Source of the DNA: Bog-473 sp963807675
Lineage (GTDB): Bacteria; Actinomycetota; Acidimicrobiia; Acidimicrobiales; RAAP-2
NCBI GenBank assembly: GCA_963807675.1
Contig: CAWECP010000002.1
Coordinates: 744,001-808,000 of the forward strand
DNA: 64,000 nucleotides
Direction: 5' to 3'
The translations under genes were made by a program, and so were the position numbers. A model generated the notes under the pieces. That model searched no databases and was not told the DNA's origin. It saw only the letters and a list, made by a program, of their open reading frames with translations. Numbering within the stretch: the first letter of the stretch is position 1; every line of letters starts with the position of its first letter. Of this stretch, positions 54,234-61,887 are shown piece by piece.

Positions 54234-55792
54234 CCGTCGAGCGCCAGCACCCCGTCGGCGGCCAGCGTGCCGGTCCGCCCGACGCCCTCGGTCCGGCACA
54301 GCTCGGCCAGCGTGTCGGGATCGGTGACGTTGCCCCAGGCGCGGGCGTCGTCCTTGGTGCGGCAGGCCACAATGCCGCGCTCGGGGTTGCCGTCGCGGTC
54401 GAAGGTGACGGTGTAGGTCTCGACGCGCACCGGGCCGTCCGCCTCGGCATCCACCTCGCGGCGGGGGAGCGCGTCCACCTCGGCCTGCAGGTCGCGCCAG
54501 GCGAAGGGGCCGTCGTGCGCCGGCGGGCGCGAGGCGTAGACGCCGATCGAGTGCTTGGTGGCGTACCACCCGAGGCCGGTGACGAGCCCGGTCGAGCGGG
54601 GGTCGGCCCGCAGGCCCCCGACCACCTGGGCGATGCCGTGCGAGGTGTAGTTGTTACCGGGACCGCCGCCAAAGGTAAGGCCGCCGGTCCGGGTGAGCGG
54701 GCGGTCCGGGTCGTCGAGTGGCAGCCCCAGCTCGGCCGCCGCCATCTGCACCACGACGGGGAAGCACGAGTAGAGGTCCACCACGGCCACGTCGTCGATG
54801 CCGACCCCGGCCAGGCCGAGCGCGGCCGCGCCGGCCAGGCGGATGGCGGGGGAGCGGTGCAGCTCGTGCCGGTTCGATATGAACCAGGTGTCGTTGGCGT
54901 CGGCGCCCGAGAGCGGGAAGACCCAGCGTTCCTGGGGCACCCCCGCCGTGCGGGCCGCCTCCGCCGAGCACACGATGTAGCCCGCGCCCTGGTCGACCTG
55001 CAGGTTGGCCGTGCACAGCTTCGGATAGGGGAACGAGACCATGCGGTTGGCCGGGCCGGGGGTGACGATCTCGGACGCCGGGTGGGGCGTGCGGAGCCAG
55101 GCGTGGGGGTTGGCGGCGGCCACCTCGCTGAAGCGCGCCCACAGGGCGCCGATGCGTGCCGCGTGCTCCTCGAGTGTCCACCCGTGGGCGGCCCGCAGCG
55201 CGTTCTCGAAGAGCGGGTACGCGTGTATGGGCAGGAGCACGCCGCGGTTGACCTCGAGGTCGGTCGCCCCCGGCTTGTCCACGCCGAACATGGTCGGCGC
55301 CGGCGTGCCCTCGACCGGTTGCTCGGCCCAGGCCAGAGGGGCCTTGCTCGAGGCGCGGCGCGACAGGGCCCGGGTGTACATCGCCTCGGCCCCCGTGACC
55401 AGGACGACGTCGAGCTCGCCCCGGCTGATGGCACGGCACGCGTCGTGCATCAGCGCCTGGGGGGTGTTGCCGCCGACCGAGGACAGCATGAGCTGGGCGG
55501 GCTCGTCGCCCGCAGCGAAGCCGAGGCGGGAGGCCACCTGCAGAGCGGGATTGACGGCGTGCCAGCCGAGGGGCACCACGACGCGGATGCTGTCGGCCCG
55601 GCCGATCAGCGCGTGGCCCGCCCGCGCGCTCCCGCCGGCCGGTGCGCCGTCGCAGTCCTCGGCGGCCGCCCGCAGGGCGCCGGCCATGAGCTCGACCGGC
55701 TCGGGCCGCTCGGCCGGGTCGAGGTCCAGGTCAGGCGGCGTCATCACCTGGCCCACGCCGACGACGACGGGAGTGCGGGGGTCCAGCGGCAT
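54230..55792 (-). CDS. thiolase-like acyltransferase homologue (acetyl-CoA acetyltransferase family), nucleophile replaced
   Basis: 520-residue thiolase-fold protein with the extra C-terminal beta domain found in type-1 thiolase-like proteins (ETYTVTFDRDGNPERGIVACR). N-terminal VVVGVGQ, then QLMLSSVGGNTPQALMHDACRAISRGELDVVLVTGAEAMYT. Where thiolases have N-x-x-C-G/S-S-G, here SSVGGN: the nucleophilic Cys is missing. The later GPGNNYTSHGIAQVVGGLR retains a His in the usual place. It is therefore probably not a conventional condensing or thiolytic enzyme. Such proteins occur in steroid and acyl-CoA catabolism, often with an OB-fold DUF35 partner, not seen here. Start 55792 taken where similarity begins. 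Confidence 0.8.
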   Translation of the reverse strand: MPLDPRTPVVVGVGQVMTPPDLDLDPAERPEPVELMAGALRAAAEDCDGAPAGGSARAGHALIGRADSIRVVVPLGWHAVNPALQVASRLGFAAGDEPAQLMLSSVGGNTPQALMHDACRAISRGELDVVLVTGAEAMYTRALSRRASSKAPLAWAEQPVEGTPAPTMFGVDKPGATDLEVNRGVLLPIHAYPLFENALRAAHGWTLEEHAARIGALWARFSEVAAANPHAWLRTPHPASEIVTPGPANRMVSFPYPKLCTANLQVDQGAGYIVCSAEAARTAGVPQERWVFPLSGADANDTWFISNRHELHRSPAIRLAGAAALGLAGVGIDDVAVVDLYSCFPVVVQMAAAELGLPLDDPDRPLTRTGGLTFGGGPGNNYTSHGIAQVVGGLRADPRSTGLVTGLGWYATKHSIGVYASRPPAHDGPFAWRDLQAEVDALPRREVDAEADGPVRVETYTVTFDRDGNPERGIVACRTKDDARAWGNVTDPDTLAELCRTEGVGRTGTLAADGVLALDG

Positions 55793-55851
55793 GGCCGTGG
55801 AGCGTAGCAACGGCCCTTCGGGTGGCTCCCAGAGCAGGCCCGGCCCGTCGG

Positions 55852-55857
55852 TAGACT
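55852..55857 (+). promoter_or_regulatory. candidate -10 box upstream of glyA
   Basis: TAGACT, a frequent actinobacterial -10, 96 bases before the glyA ATG. No -35 hexamer is clear. The ribosome binding site is GAAGGG, about six bases before 55953. Confidence 0.35.
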
Positions 55858-55952
55858 CGCTGCTGATGCCTCGGGTCGCCGGCTCCGATCTCGCTCGGGC
55901 GGCTCCGGCGCCGTCCTGAGAGCCGACCGCCACCGCCAGTCGAAGGGATTTC

Positions 55953-57236
55953 ATGAGCACCCACGAGAGCGCGCTGAATGCCGATCCCGAGGTGGCCGAC
56001 CTCGTCGGCCAGGAGCTCGAGCGCCAGCAGAGCACCCTGCAGCTGACCGCATCGGAGAACTTCACCTCGCCGGCGGTGTTGGCCGCCACGGGCTCGGTGC
56101 TGACCAACAAGTACTCCGAGGGCTACCCGGGCCGGCGCTACTACGGCGGCAACCGCGTCATCGACGAGGTGGAGAACCTGGCCCGCGACCGGGCCACGGT
56201 GCTCTTCGGCGCGGAGCACGCCAACGTGCAGCCCCACGCCGGCGCCAGCGCCAACCTGGCCGCCTACCAGGCCCTGCTCGAGCCGGGGGCGACCATCCTC
56301 GCCATGCGGCTCGACCACGGCGGGCACCTCTCCCACGGGTCCCCGGCCTCCATCGTCTCGAAGTTCTGGCGGTTCGTGTCCTACGGTGTCACCCCGGAAT
56401 CGAGCGACCCCGCCCACCCGGGTGAGGTCATCGACTTCGACCAGGTGGCCCATCTGGCCAAGACGGAGAAGCCCGCCCTCATCGTCGCCGGCTCGACCGC
56501 CTACGCCCGTGTCATCGACCCCCTCCCGTTTCGGGAGATCGCCGACTCGGTCGGGGCGTACTTCATGTTCGACGCCGCCCACCCGGCCGGGCTGATCGCC
56601 GGCGGGGCCCACCCCAGCCCGGTCGGGGTGGCCGACGTGGTCACCTTGACGACGCACAAGACCCTGCGCGGGCCCCGCGGCGGTGCCATCCTGTGCGGCC
56701 AGGACCTGGCCAAGAAGATCGACAGCGCCGTGTTCCCGGGCCTGCAGGGCGGGCCACTCGAGCACGTGATCGCCGCCAAGGCCGTCGCCTTCGCCGAGGC
56801 GGCGCGGCCGGAGTTCCGCACCTACGCGGCCAACGTGGTCGAGAACGCCCGGGCGCTGGCCGGCGCCCTGGCCGGGCACGGCTTCCGCCTGGTCTCCGGG
56901 GGCACGGACAACCACATGCTGCTCATCGACCTGCGGCCGTTCGACGCCGACCTGACGGGCAAGGAGGCGCAGGAGGTCCTGGACCGGGCCGGCATCACGC
57001 TGAACCGCAACACCATCCCCGACGACCCCCGCTCGGCGTTCCTGACCTCGGGCCTGCGCCTGGGCACGGCCGCCGAGACCACCGCCGGGATGGGCCCGGA
57101 CCACATGCAGGTGGTCGCCGATCTGATCGTGCGCACGCTCAAGTCGCGCTCCGACGAGGGGGAGATCACCGCGGTGCGGTCGGAGGTCGCCGCGCTCTGC
57201 GCCGGGTTCCGGCCGTATCCCGACCTCGTGGGCTAG
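55953..57236 (+). CDS. glyA: serine hydroxymethyltransferase
   Basis: PLP enzyme interconverting serine and glycine and loading one-carbon units on tetrahydrofolate. Standard length (427). LQLTASENFTSPAVL, NKYSEGYPGRRYYGGNRVIDEVE, HAGASANLAAYQALL, GGHLSHGSPAS, FDAAHPAGLIAGG with the PLP Asp, and the Schiff-base K236 in TLTTHKTLRGPRGG. Ends GEITAVRSEVAALCAGFRPYP. The downstream GlcNAc-1-P transferase starts two bases after the stop, so the two are probably co-transcribed. Phase intact throughout, unlike the 32-49 kb region. Confidence 0.95.
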   Translation: MSTHESALNADPEVADLVGQELERQQSTLQLTASENFTSPAVLAATGSVLTNKYSEGYPGRRYYGGNRVIDEVENLARDRATVLFGAEHANVQPHAGASANLAAYQALLEPGATILAMRLDHGGHLSHGSPASIVSKFWRFVSYGVTPESSDPAHPGEVIDFDQVAHLAKTEKPALIVAGSTAYARVIDPLPFREIADSVGAYFMFDAAHPAGLIAGGAHPSPVGVADVVTLTTHKTLRGPRGGAILCGQDLAKKIDSAVFPGLQGGPLEHVIAAKAVAFAEAARPEFRTYAANVVENARALAGALAGHGFRLVSGGTDNHMLLIDLRPFDADLTGKEAQEVLDRAGITLNRNTIPDDPRSAFLTSGLRLGTAAETTAGMGPDHMQVVADLIVRTLKSRSDEGEITAVRSEVAALCAGFRPYPDLVG

Positions 57237-57238
57237 CC

Positions 57239-58450
57239 GTGCCCGACATCGGCTGGTACGGCCTGGTCCTGGCGATCGCCGCCGGAGCCACCGCGGCGCT
57301 GACCGTCCCGGCCAAGCGCATCGCCGTCCGGGTGGGCTATGTCGCCGAGCCCGGTGAGCGTTCCGTGCACAAGAAGACGATCCCCTACGGCGGCGGCGCG
57401 GCCATGTTCATGGGGTTCCTCGTCGCCGTGCTCGCGGGGGCCGCCATCCCTGCCTTCAGGGCGGACCGGATCTACACCGACTCGCCCGAGATGTTGGGCG
57501 TGGTCCTCGCCGGCGGCGCCATGTTCGCGGTCGGCCTGATCGACGACGTCCGCGACATGTCGGCGCCGGCCAAGATGGCCGGCCAGATCCTGGCCGCCAG
57601 CATCCTGTACTTCACCGGCGTCACCATGTACCAGCTCAAGATCCCGCTGGCCGGGTTCTTCGTGCTGACGCCCGGCATCATCCCGCTCATCACGGCCGCC
57701 TGGGTCATTGCGCTGACCAACGCCGTCAACCTCATCGACGGCCTGGACGGCTTGGCCGCGGGCGTGGTGGCCATCGGGGGCGGGGCGCTCGCGCTCTACG
57801 GGATCCGCCTGGTCGGGCTCGGCCTCCTGCCGACCGACAACGTCGGCCCTCTGGTCGCCGTGATCGCCTGCGGCATCTGCCTCGGGTTCCTGCCCTTCAA
57901 CTTCAACCCGGCTCGCATCTTCATGGGTGATGCCGGCGCGCACTTCCTCGGCCTCCTCATGGCCGCCTCGACCATGGTCATCAGCGGCCGCGTCCCGCCC
58001 GACGTGCCCATCAGCGGCGTCACCTACTTCTTCTTCGCCCCGCTGTTCATCCCGCTCTTCATCCTCGGCGTCCCGCTGGTCGACATGGCCTTCGCCTTCA
58101 TCCGCCGCACCGCCCGGGGGCGCAAGTTCGACACCCCCGACAAGGAGCACATCCACCACCGCCTGCTCCGCCTCGGCCACGGGCCCCGGCGCAGCGTGAT
58201 CATCCTGTGGGCCTGGACGGCGATCCTGTCGGGGTTCCTCCTCTTCCCGCTCTTCGTACACCGGGTCAACGCCATCATCCCGCTGGGCGCTGCGGCCCTG
58301 GGTGCGGCCCTCTACACCTTCTTCCATCCCGGCCTCCGGCGGGGCAACGGAGAGGACGAGGACGAGCAACTCGACGACCCCGACCAGGTGGTTCCCCCCT
58401 CGAACGGGCGGGTGGAGCGGGTCAGCGAGGTGGTGAGGTTCCCCTCGTGA
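57239..58450 (+). CDS. undecaprenyl-phosphate GlcNAc-1-phosphate transferase-like (WecA/TagO/MraY family)
   Basis: Polytopic enzyme (about 11 helices, 403 residues) moving a sugar-1-phosphate from a UDP-sugar to polyprenyl phosphate, starting an arabinogalactan, teichoic-type or other cell-wall polymer. Family sites: RSVHKKTIPYGGGAAMF, the Asp pair in VGLIDDVRDMSAPAK, TNAVNLIDGLDGLAAG, FNFNPARIFMGDAGAHFLG with the catalytic Asp, and the cytoplasmic His motif DKEHIHHRLLRLGHG of the WecA branch. It has an acidic C-terminal tail (EDEDEQLDDPDQ). Between glyA and the atp operon, as in mycobacteria (Rfe/WecA). Confidence 0.9.
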   Translation: MPDIGWYGLVLAIAAGATAALTVPAKRIAVRVGYVAEPGERSVHKKTIPYGGGAAMFMGFLVAVLAGAAIPAFRADRIYTDSPEMLGVVLAGGAMFAVGLIDDVRDMSAPAKMAGQILAASILYFTGVTMYQLKIPLAGFFVLTPGIIPLITAAWVIALTNAVNLIDGLDGLAAGVVAIGGGALALYGIRLVGLGLLPTDNVGPLVAVIACGICLGFLPFNFNPARIFMGDAGAHFLGLLMAASTMVISGRVPPDVPISGVTYFFFAPLFIPLFILGVPLVDMAFAFIRRTARGRKFDTPDKEHIHHRLLRLGHGPRRSVIILWAWTAILSGFLLFPLFVHRVNAIIPLGAAALGAALYTFFHPGLRRGNGEDEDEQLDDPDQVVPPSNGRVERVSEVVRFPS

Positions 58451-58631
58451 TCGTTTGGACGCCATCTGGGCCGGGATGCGATGATGACGCCTGTGTACCC
58501 CGTCCACCTCGCCTCGTCCGATACTGCCTCCGCGGCGTGTCAGACGCTGGACTCCGGCGCGCCACGCACCGCATAGGGGGGGAGCAGTCGCATGCGTGGT
58601 CAGGTGAGCGTCGTCCCGCGCGCCCGTCGGG

Positions 58632-58865
58632 GTGAGCGGTCGGGACCCATCGTCCCAGCAGGAGGAGCCCAAACCGCTCCCGGGGGCTGTGGCCTTCCTG
58701 GGCATGGGCCTATCGGCCGCCGTGTGCGTCGGCCTGGGCGTCGGCCTGGGTCTCTGGGTGGACAGCGAGTTGCACACGGCGCCCGCCTTCCTGTTGGTCG
58801 GGCTGGCTGTGGGGGTGGCGGTGGCGGCGCTCAGCGTGATCAGGCAGGTTCGCACCTACCTGTAG
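58632..58865 (+). CDS. AtpZ/AtpI-family small membrane protein
   Basis: 77 residues, two transmembrane helices (about 18-40 and 50-68): LPGAVAFLGMGLSAAVCVGLGVGLGLWVDSE and APAFLLVGLAVGVAVAALSVI. This is the AtpZ type that accompanies F-type ATP synthase genes and has been linked to Mg/Ca transport and c-ring assembly. GTG start at 58632. It lies 16 bases before the next small membrane gene. The 181-base gap upstream probably holds the atp operon promoter, which I could not define. Confidence 0.78.
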   Translation: MSGRDPSSQQEEPKPLPGAVAFLGMGLSAAVCVGLGVGLGLWVDSELHTAPAFLLVGLAVGVAVAALSVIRQVRTYL

Positions 58866-58881
58866 GGAACGACGGCTGAAC

Positions 58882-59295
58882 ATGCTCGACGGGCTGTCCG
58901 ACCTCGAGGGCAATGCGCTGGCCAAGGTGCTGCGCCGCACCGTGCTCTCGGCCATCGTCGTCGGCGCGGTCGCGGTGGTGGTGACGCTCCTCCTGGGCTC
59001 GCCCTGGGGCGCGCTCGGCCTCGTCGTCGGCCTGGGGATGGCGATCGTGAACCTCCGGTTCCTGGACGCGGGCATCGCCAAGCTCCGCACGGACGGCGAC
59101 CAGACCAAGAAGGTGCTGCGACGGGCCATCGGGACCAAGAGCGTGACGCGGCTCGGCGTCATCACCGTGATCGCGGTCGGTCTCCTGCTCGTCAACGGCG
59201 CGCTCGGCATCGGTGCCGTGGCCGGGCTCGTCATCTTCCAGCTGCTCTTCGTCGTCAACGTGGGGCGCGTCGTGATGTCGCAGGGGATCCAATGA
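58882..59295 (+). CDS. ATP synthase-associated protein I (AtpI-like)
   Basis: 137 residues, four transmembrane segments, with VLSAIVVGAVAVVVTLLLG, ALGLVVGLGMAIVNLRFLDAG, VTRLGVITVIAVGLLLVNGALGIGAVAGLVIFQLLFVV. Matches the position and topology of the AtpI-type subunit upstream of atpB, thought to help c-ring assembly. Stop overlaps the atpB start in ATGA, so it is translationally coupled to the operon. Confidence 0.75.
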   Translation: MLDGLSDLEGNALAKVLRRTVLSAIVVGAVAVVVTLLLGSPWGALGLVVGLGMAIVNLRFLDAGIAKLRTDGDQTKKVLRRAIGTKSVTRLGVITVIAVGLLLVNGALGIGAVAGLVIFQLLFVVNVGRVVMSQGIQ

Positions 59296-60026
59296 ACGGC
59301 AAGACCTTCGTGCTGGCGAGCGGCAACATCACCATCGGTACGCACCACGGCGTGGTGCACGTGGCCGGGCTCACCATCGATCTGGACATCGTGTGGACCA
59401 CGCTGATCGCGGCGGCCATCGTGCTGGGCCTCGGGCTGCGCATGCGGGCCAAGGTCACCTCGGGCGTGCCGGGCAAGCTCCAGCTCTTCTGGGAGACGTT
59501 GGTCGAGCAGGTGTCCGATCTGGCCGAGTCCGCCATCGGCCCGGAGGGCCGGCCCTTCGTGGGCCTCGGCGTGACCGTCTTCTTCTTCATCCTGATCTGC
59601 AACTGGCTGGCCTTCATCCCCAGCGGCGACCCGGGGTTCCTCGCCCCGCCGACGGGCGACGTCAACCTGCCGCTGGCCCTGGCCCTGACCGTCTTCTTCC
59701 TGGTGCACTACAACTCCGTCAAGGCTCGGGGCCTGGGTGGCTACTTCAAGCACTACGCCCAGCCCTATGCCGCCCTGACGCCGATCAACATCATTGAGGA
59801 GATCACCAAGCCGATCACGCTGACGTTCCGGCTCTTCGGCAACATCTTCTCGGGCGTGCTCATGGTCGCGGTCATCGTCACGCTCATCCCGCCCTATCTG
59901 TCCTGGATCGGCCTGCTCATTTGGAAGCCGTTCGACGAGCTGTTCATCGGCGCCATCCAGGCCTTCATCTTCGCCCTGCTCACCATCATGTATCTCGGCA
60001 TGGGCATGGCCCGGGACGCCCACTAG
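59292..60026 (+). CDS. atpB: ATP synthase F0 subunit a
   Basis: 244-residue proton-channel subunit with about five to six helices. The essential Arg lies in helix 4, ITKPITLTFRLFGNIFSGVLMVAVI, and the second conserved helix is FDELFIGAIQAFIFALLTIMYLGMG, with the Gln and Glu of the proton path. LVEQVSDLAESAIGPEGRPFVGLGVTVFFFILICNWLAFIPS is the family start of the membrane part. Coupled to the upstream gene by ATGA overlap. Confidence 0.94.
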   Translation: MNGKTFVLASGNITIGTHHGVVHVAGLTIDLDIVWTTLIAAAIVLGLGLRMRAKVTSGVPGKLQLFWETLVEQVSDLAESAIGPEGRPFVGLGVTVFFFILICNWLAFIPSGDPGFLAPPTGDVNLPLALALTVFFLVHYNSVKARGLGGYFKHYAQPYAALTPINIIEEITKPITLTFRLFGNIFSGVLMVAVIVTLIPPYLSWIGLLIWKPFDELFIGAIQAFIFALLTIMYLGMGMARDAH

Positions 60027-60077
60027 CGGCCTGCACGCAGTTCTCGAACACGTTCTCGACAAAGGAGAGAGGAAACA

Positions 60078-60350
60078 ATGGCAGCAGACACAATCGAAAG
60101 TGCGGTACGTGTCGCCGGCGCGCTCGTCGGTGGCGGACTTGCACTCGGCGGCGGCGCCGTGGGTGCCGCGATCGGCGACGGCCTGGCCGGTTCGCAGACC
60201 ATCGCCGCCATCGCCCGGCAACCCGAAATCGAGGCCAAGGCTCGTCAGTACTTCTTCCTGACGGTGGGTCTGGTGGAGGCCATGTACTTCATCAACCTCC
60301 TGTTCATGGTGGTGTTCGTCTACGTCTTCGCCGCCAAGAGCGTCTCGTAG
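60078..60350 (+). CDS. atpE: ATP synthase F0 subunit c
   Basis: 90-residue hairpin forming the rotor ring. Helix 1 is Gly/Ala-rich (GALVGGGLALGGGAVGAAIGDGLA), the polar loop is ARQPE, and helix 2 LTVGLVEAMYFINLLFMVVFVYVF carries the proton-binding Glu67. No Na+-binding Gln is evident in helix 1, so proton coupling is inferred. A strong ribosome binding site AAAGGAGAGAGG lies a few bases upstream, in keeping with the high copy number required. Confidence 0.95.
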   Translation: MAADTIESAVRVAGALVGGGLALGGGAVGAAIGDGLAGSQTIAAIARQPEIEAKARQYFFLTVGLVEAMYFINLLFMVVFVYVFAAKSVS

Positions 60351-60409
60351 GCCCTGGCCGCGCCGACCATCCCCGACACGCCGGAGAGAAGCCGGAGAAC
60401 TGAATCAAC

Positions 60410-60955
60410 ATGACCACGACCACAGCAGGAATCTTCCTTCTGCCCAACGGGACGTTCTTCATTGAACTGGCCGTCTCGATCGTCCTGATCCTCGCCATCT
60501 ACAAGTGGGTGCTGCCACCCATCAACAAGGCGATGGAGGAGCGGCAGGAGAAGATCCGCACCTCGCTGGAGGCGGCCGACCAGGCGCGCGCCGATGCGGA
60601 GGCGGCCGACGACGAGCGCCGCGCCGTCCTGGAGGAGGCCAGGCACCAGGCCCGCGAAATCGTGGCCCAGGCCAACCGCACCGCGGAGCAGGTGCGGACC
60701 GACGCCCAGGCGCGGGGCCAGAGCGAGTACGAGCGCATCGTGGGCAACGCGGACGTCGAGATCGCGTTGGCCCGCCAGCGTGCCGTCGAGGAGGCGGCGT
60801 CGCGCATGGGTGAGATCGTGATGGAGGTGGTGGAGCGCGTCATCGGCCGTGAGGTCGACGCCGAGGCGCACCGCGACCTGATCGACGAGGCGGTGGCTGC
60901 GCTGCGGGCCGACACCACCGGCGGTGCCGCCGCGGGGGCGGCGACGCGGCAGTGA
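60410..60955 (+). CDS. atpF: ATP synthase F0 subunit b
   Basis: 181-residue stator stalk. One transmembrane helix (FFIELAVSIVLILAIYKWVLPPI) followed by a long coiled coil KAMEERQEKIRTSLEAADQARADAEAADDERRAVLEEARHQAREIVAQANR and a C-terminal region contacting delta (EVVERVIGREVDAEAHRDLIDEAVAAL). Its stop overlaps the atpH GTG start in GTGA. Confidence 0.93.
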   Translation: MTTTTAGIFLLPNGTFFIELAVSIVLILAIYKWVLPPINKAMEERQEKIRTSLEAADQARADAEAADDERRAVLEEARHQAREIVAQANRTAEQVRTDAQARGQSEYERIVGNADVEIALARQRAVEEAASRMGEIVMEVVERVIGREVDAEAHRDLIDEAVAALRADTTGGAAAGAATRQ

Positions 60956-61887
60956 ACCCGGCGCTGCAGGGGTATTCGGCTGCGGTGGCCGAGGCGGCCG
61001 GTGGGGCCGCGCTCGGCGGCGTCGCGGCCGACCTCGAGGCCATTGAACAGCTCGTCCTCTCCAACGACCAGCTGCGCGCCGCACTGAGCGACACGGCGGT
61101 GCCGCCCGCCGCCCGCCGCGCCGTCATGCTCGACCTGATGGAGGGGCGGGTCTCCGGCGAGGCGCGCCGGCTCTCCGCCTTCGCCTGCCAGGCCGTGTCG
61201 GCGCCCGAGGTGGCGTCGGCCCTGAACTGGCTGGCGACACGGGTGCGGCACCTGGCCCAGGGCCAGGACGACGAGCCGGCGCTGAGCCTGTTGCAGGCGC
61301 GCCAGCGGGTGGGCGGCTTCGCCACGGCCCTCTACGAGGACCTCGACCGCGCTGCGCTCGAGTCGCTCGAGGACGACCTCTTCCGGTTCGCCCGCATCGT
61401 CGCCGCCACCCCGGCGCTGCGCACGGCGCTGACCGATCGCGACCTCGACGTGGCGGCGCGCCAAGGGCTGGTGTCCGAGCTTCTTGGTGGCAAGGTGCCC
61501 GGCTCCACCTTGTCGCTCGTCCGCTACGCCGTGACCGGGGGGCGTGCCCGCGATTTCGTGGGCACCTTGGACTTCCTGGTGGAGCAGACGGCACGGGCGC
61601 GTGGCTGGCGCATCGCCCGCGTGCGGGCCGCCGCGCCGATCGACGACGCGCAGCAGAGCGCGCTGGGCGACTCGCTCGGCCATCTGGCCGGGAACCCGGT
61701 GGAGCTTCAAGTGGAGGTGGACGAGTCGTTGTTGAGCGGCGCACTGATCCGCATCGGCGACCTCCAGGTGGATGCGACGGCGCGGGGACGCATCGACGCC
61801 CTGCGCGAGCACTTCGCCCCCGCCGGCTGGGAGCCGTCGGGCTTCGGGCGCAGACATTCGAGTGACGAGACAGAGGGAGCAGATTGA
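60952..61887 (+). CDS. atpH: ATP synthase F1 subunit delta with duplicated N-terminal domain
   Basis: 311 residues against the usual about 180. Residues about 5-105 and about 115-225 each resemble the six-helix OSCP/delta N-terminal domain: both have the pattern DL...(L/R)..(L/A)....LR.AL.D..(V/L).....R......L..G.VS/P. Residues about 226-300 are the normal C-terminal beta part (RVRAAAPIDDAQQSALGDSLGHLAGNPVELQVEVDESLLSGALIRIGDLQVDAT). It is not the b-delta fusion of mycobacteria: no N-terminal membrane helix is present. GTG start overlaps atpF; stop overlaps the atpA ATG by one base (TGATG). Confidence 0.9.
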   Translation: MNPALQGYSAAVAEAAGGAALGGVAADLEAIEQLVLSNDQLRAALSDTAVPPAARRAVMLDLMEGRVSGEARRLSAFACQAVSAPEVASALNWLATRVRHLAQGQDDEPALSLLQARQRVGGFATALYEDLDRAALESLEDDLFRFARIVAATPALRTALTDRDLDVAARQGLVSELLGGKVPGSTLSLVRYAVTGGRARDFVGTLDFLVEQTARARGWRIARVRAAAPIDDAQQSALGDSLGHLAGNPVELQVEVDESLLSGALIRIGDLQVDATARGRIDALREHFAPAGWEPSGFGRRHSSDETEGAD

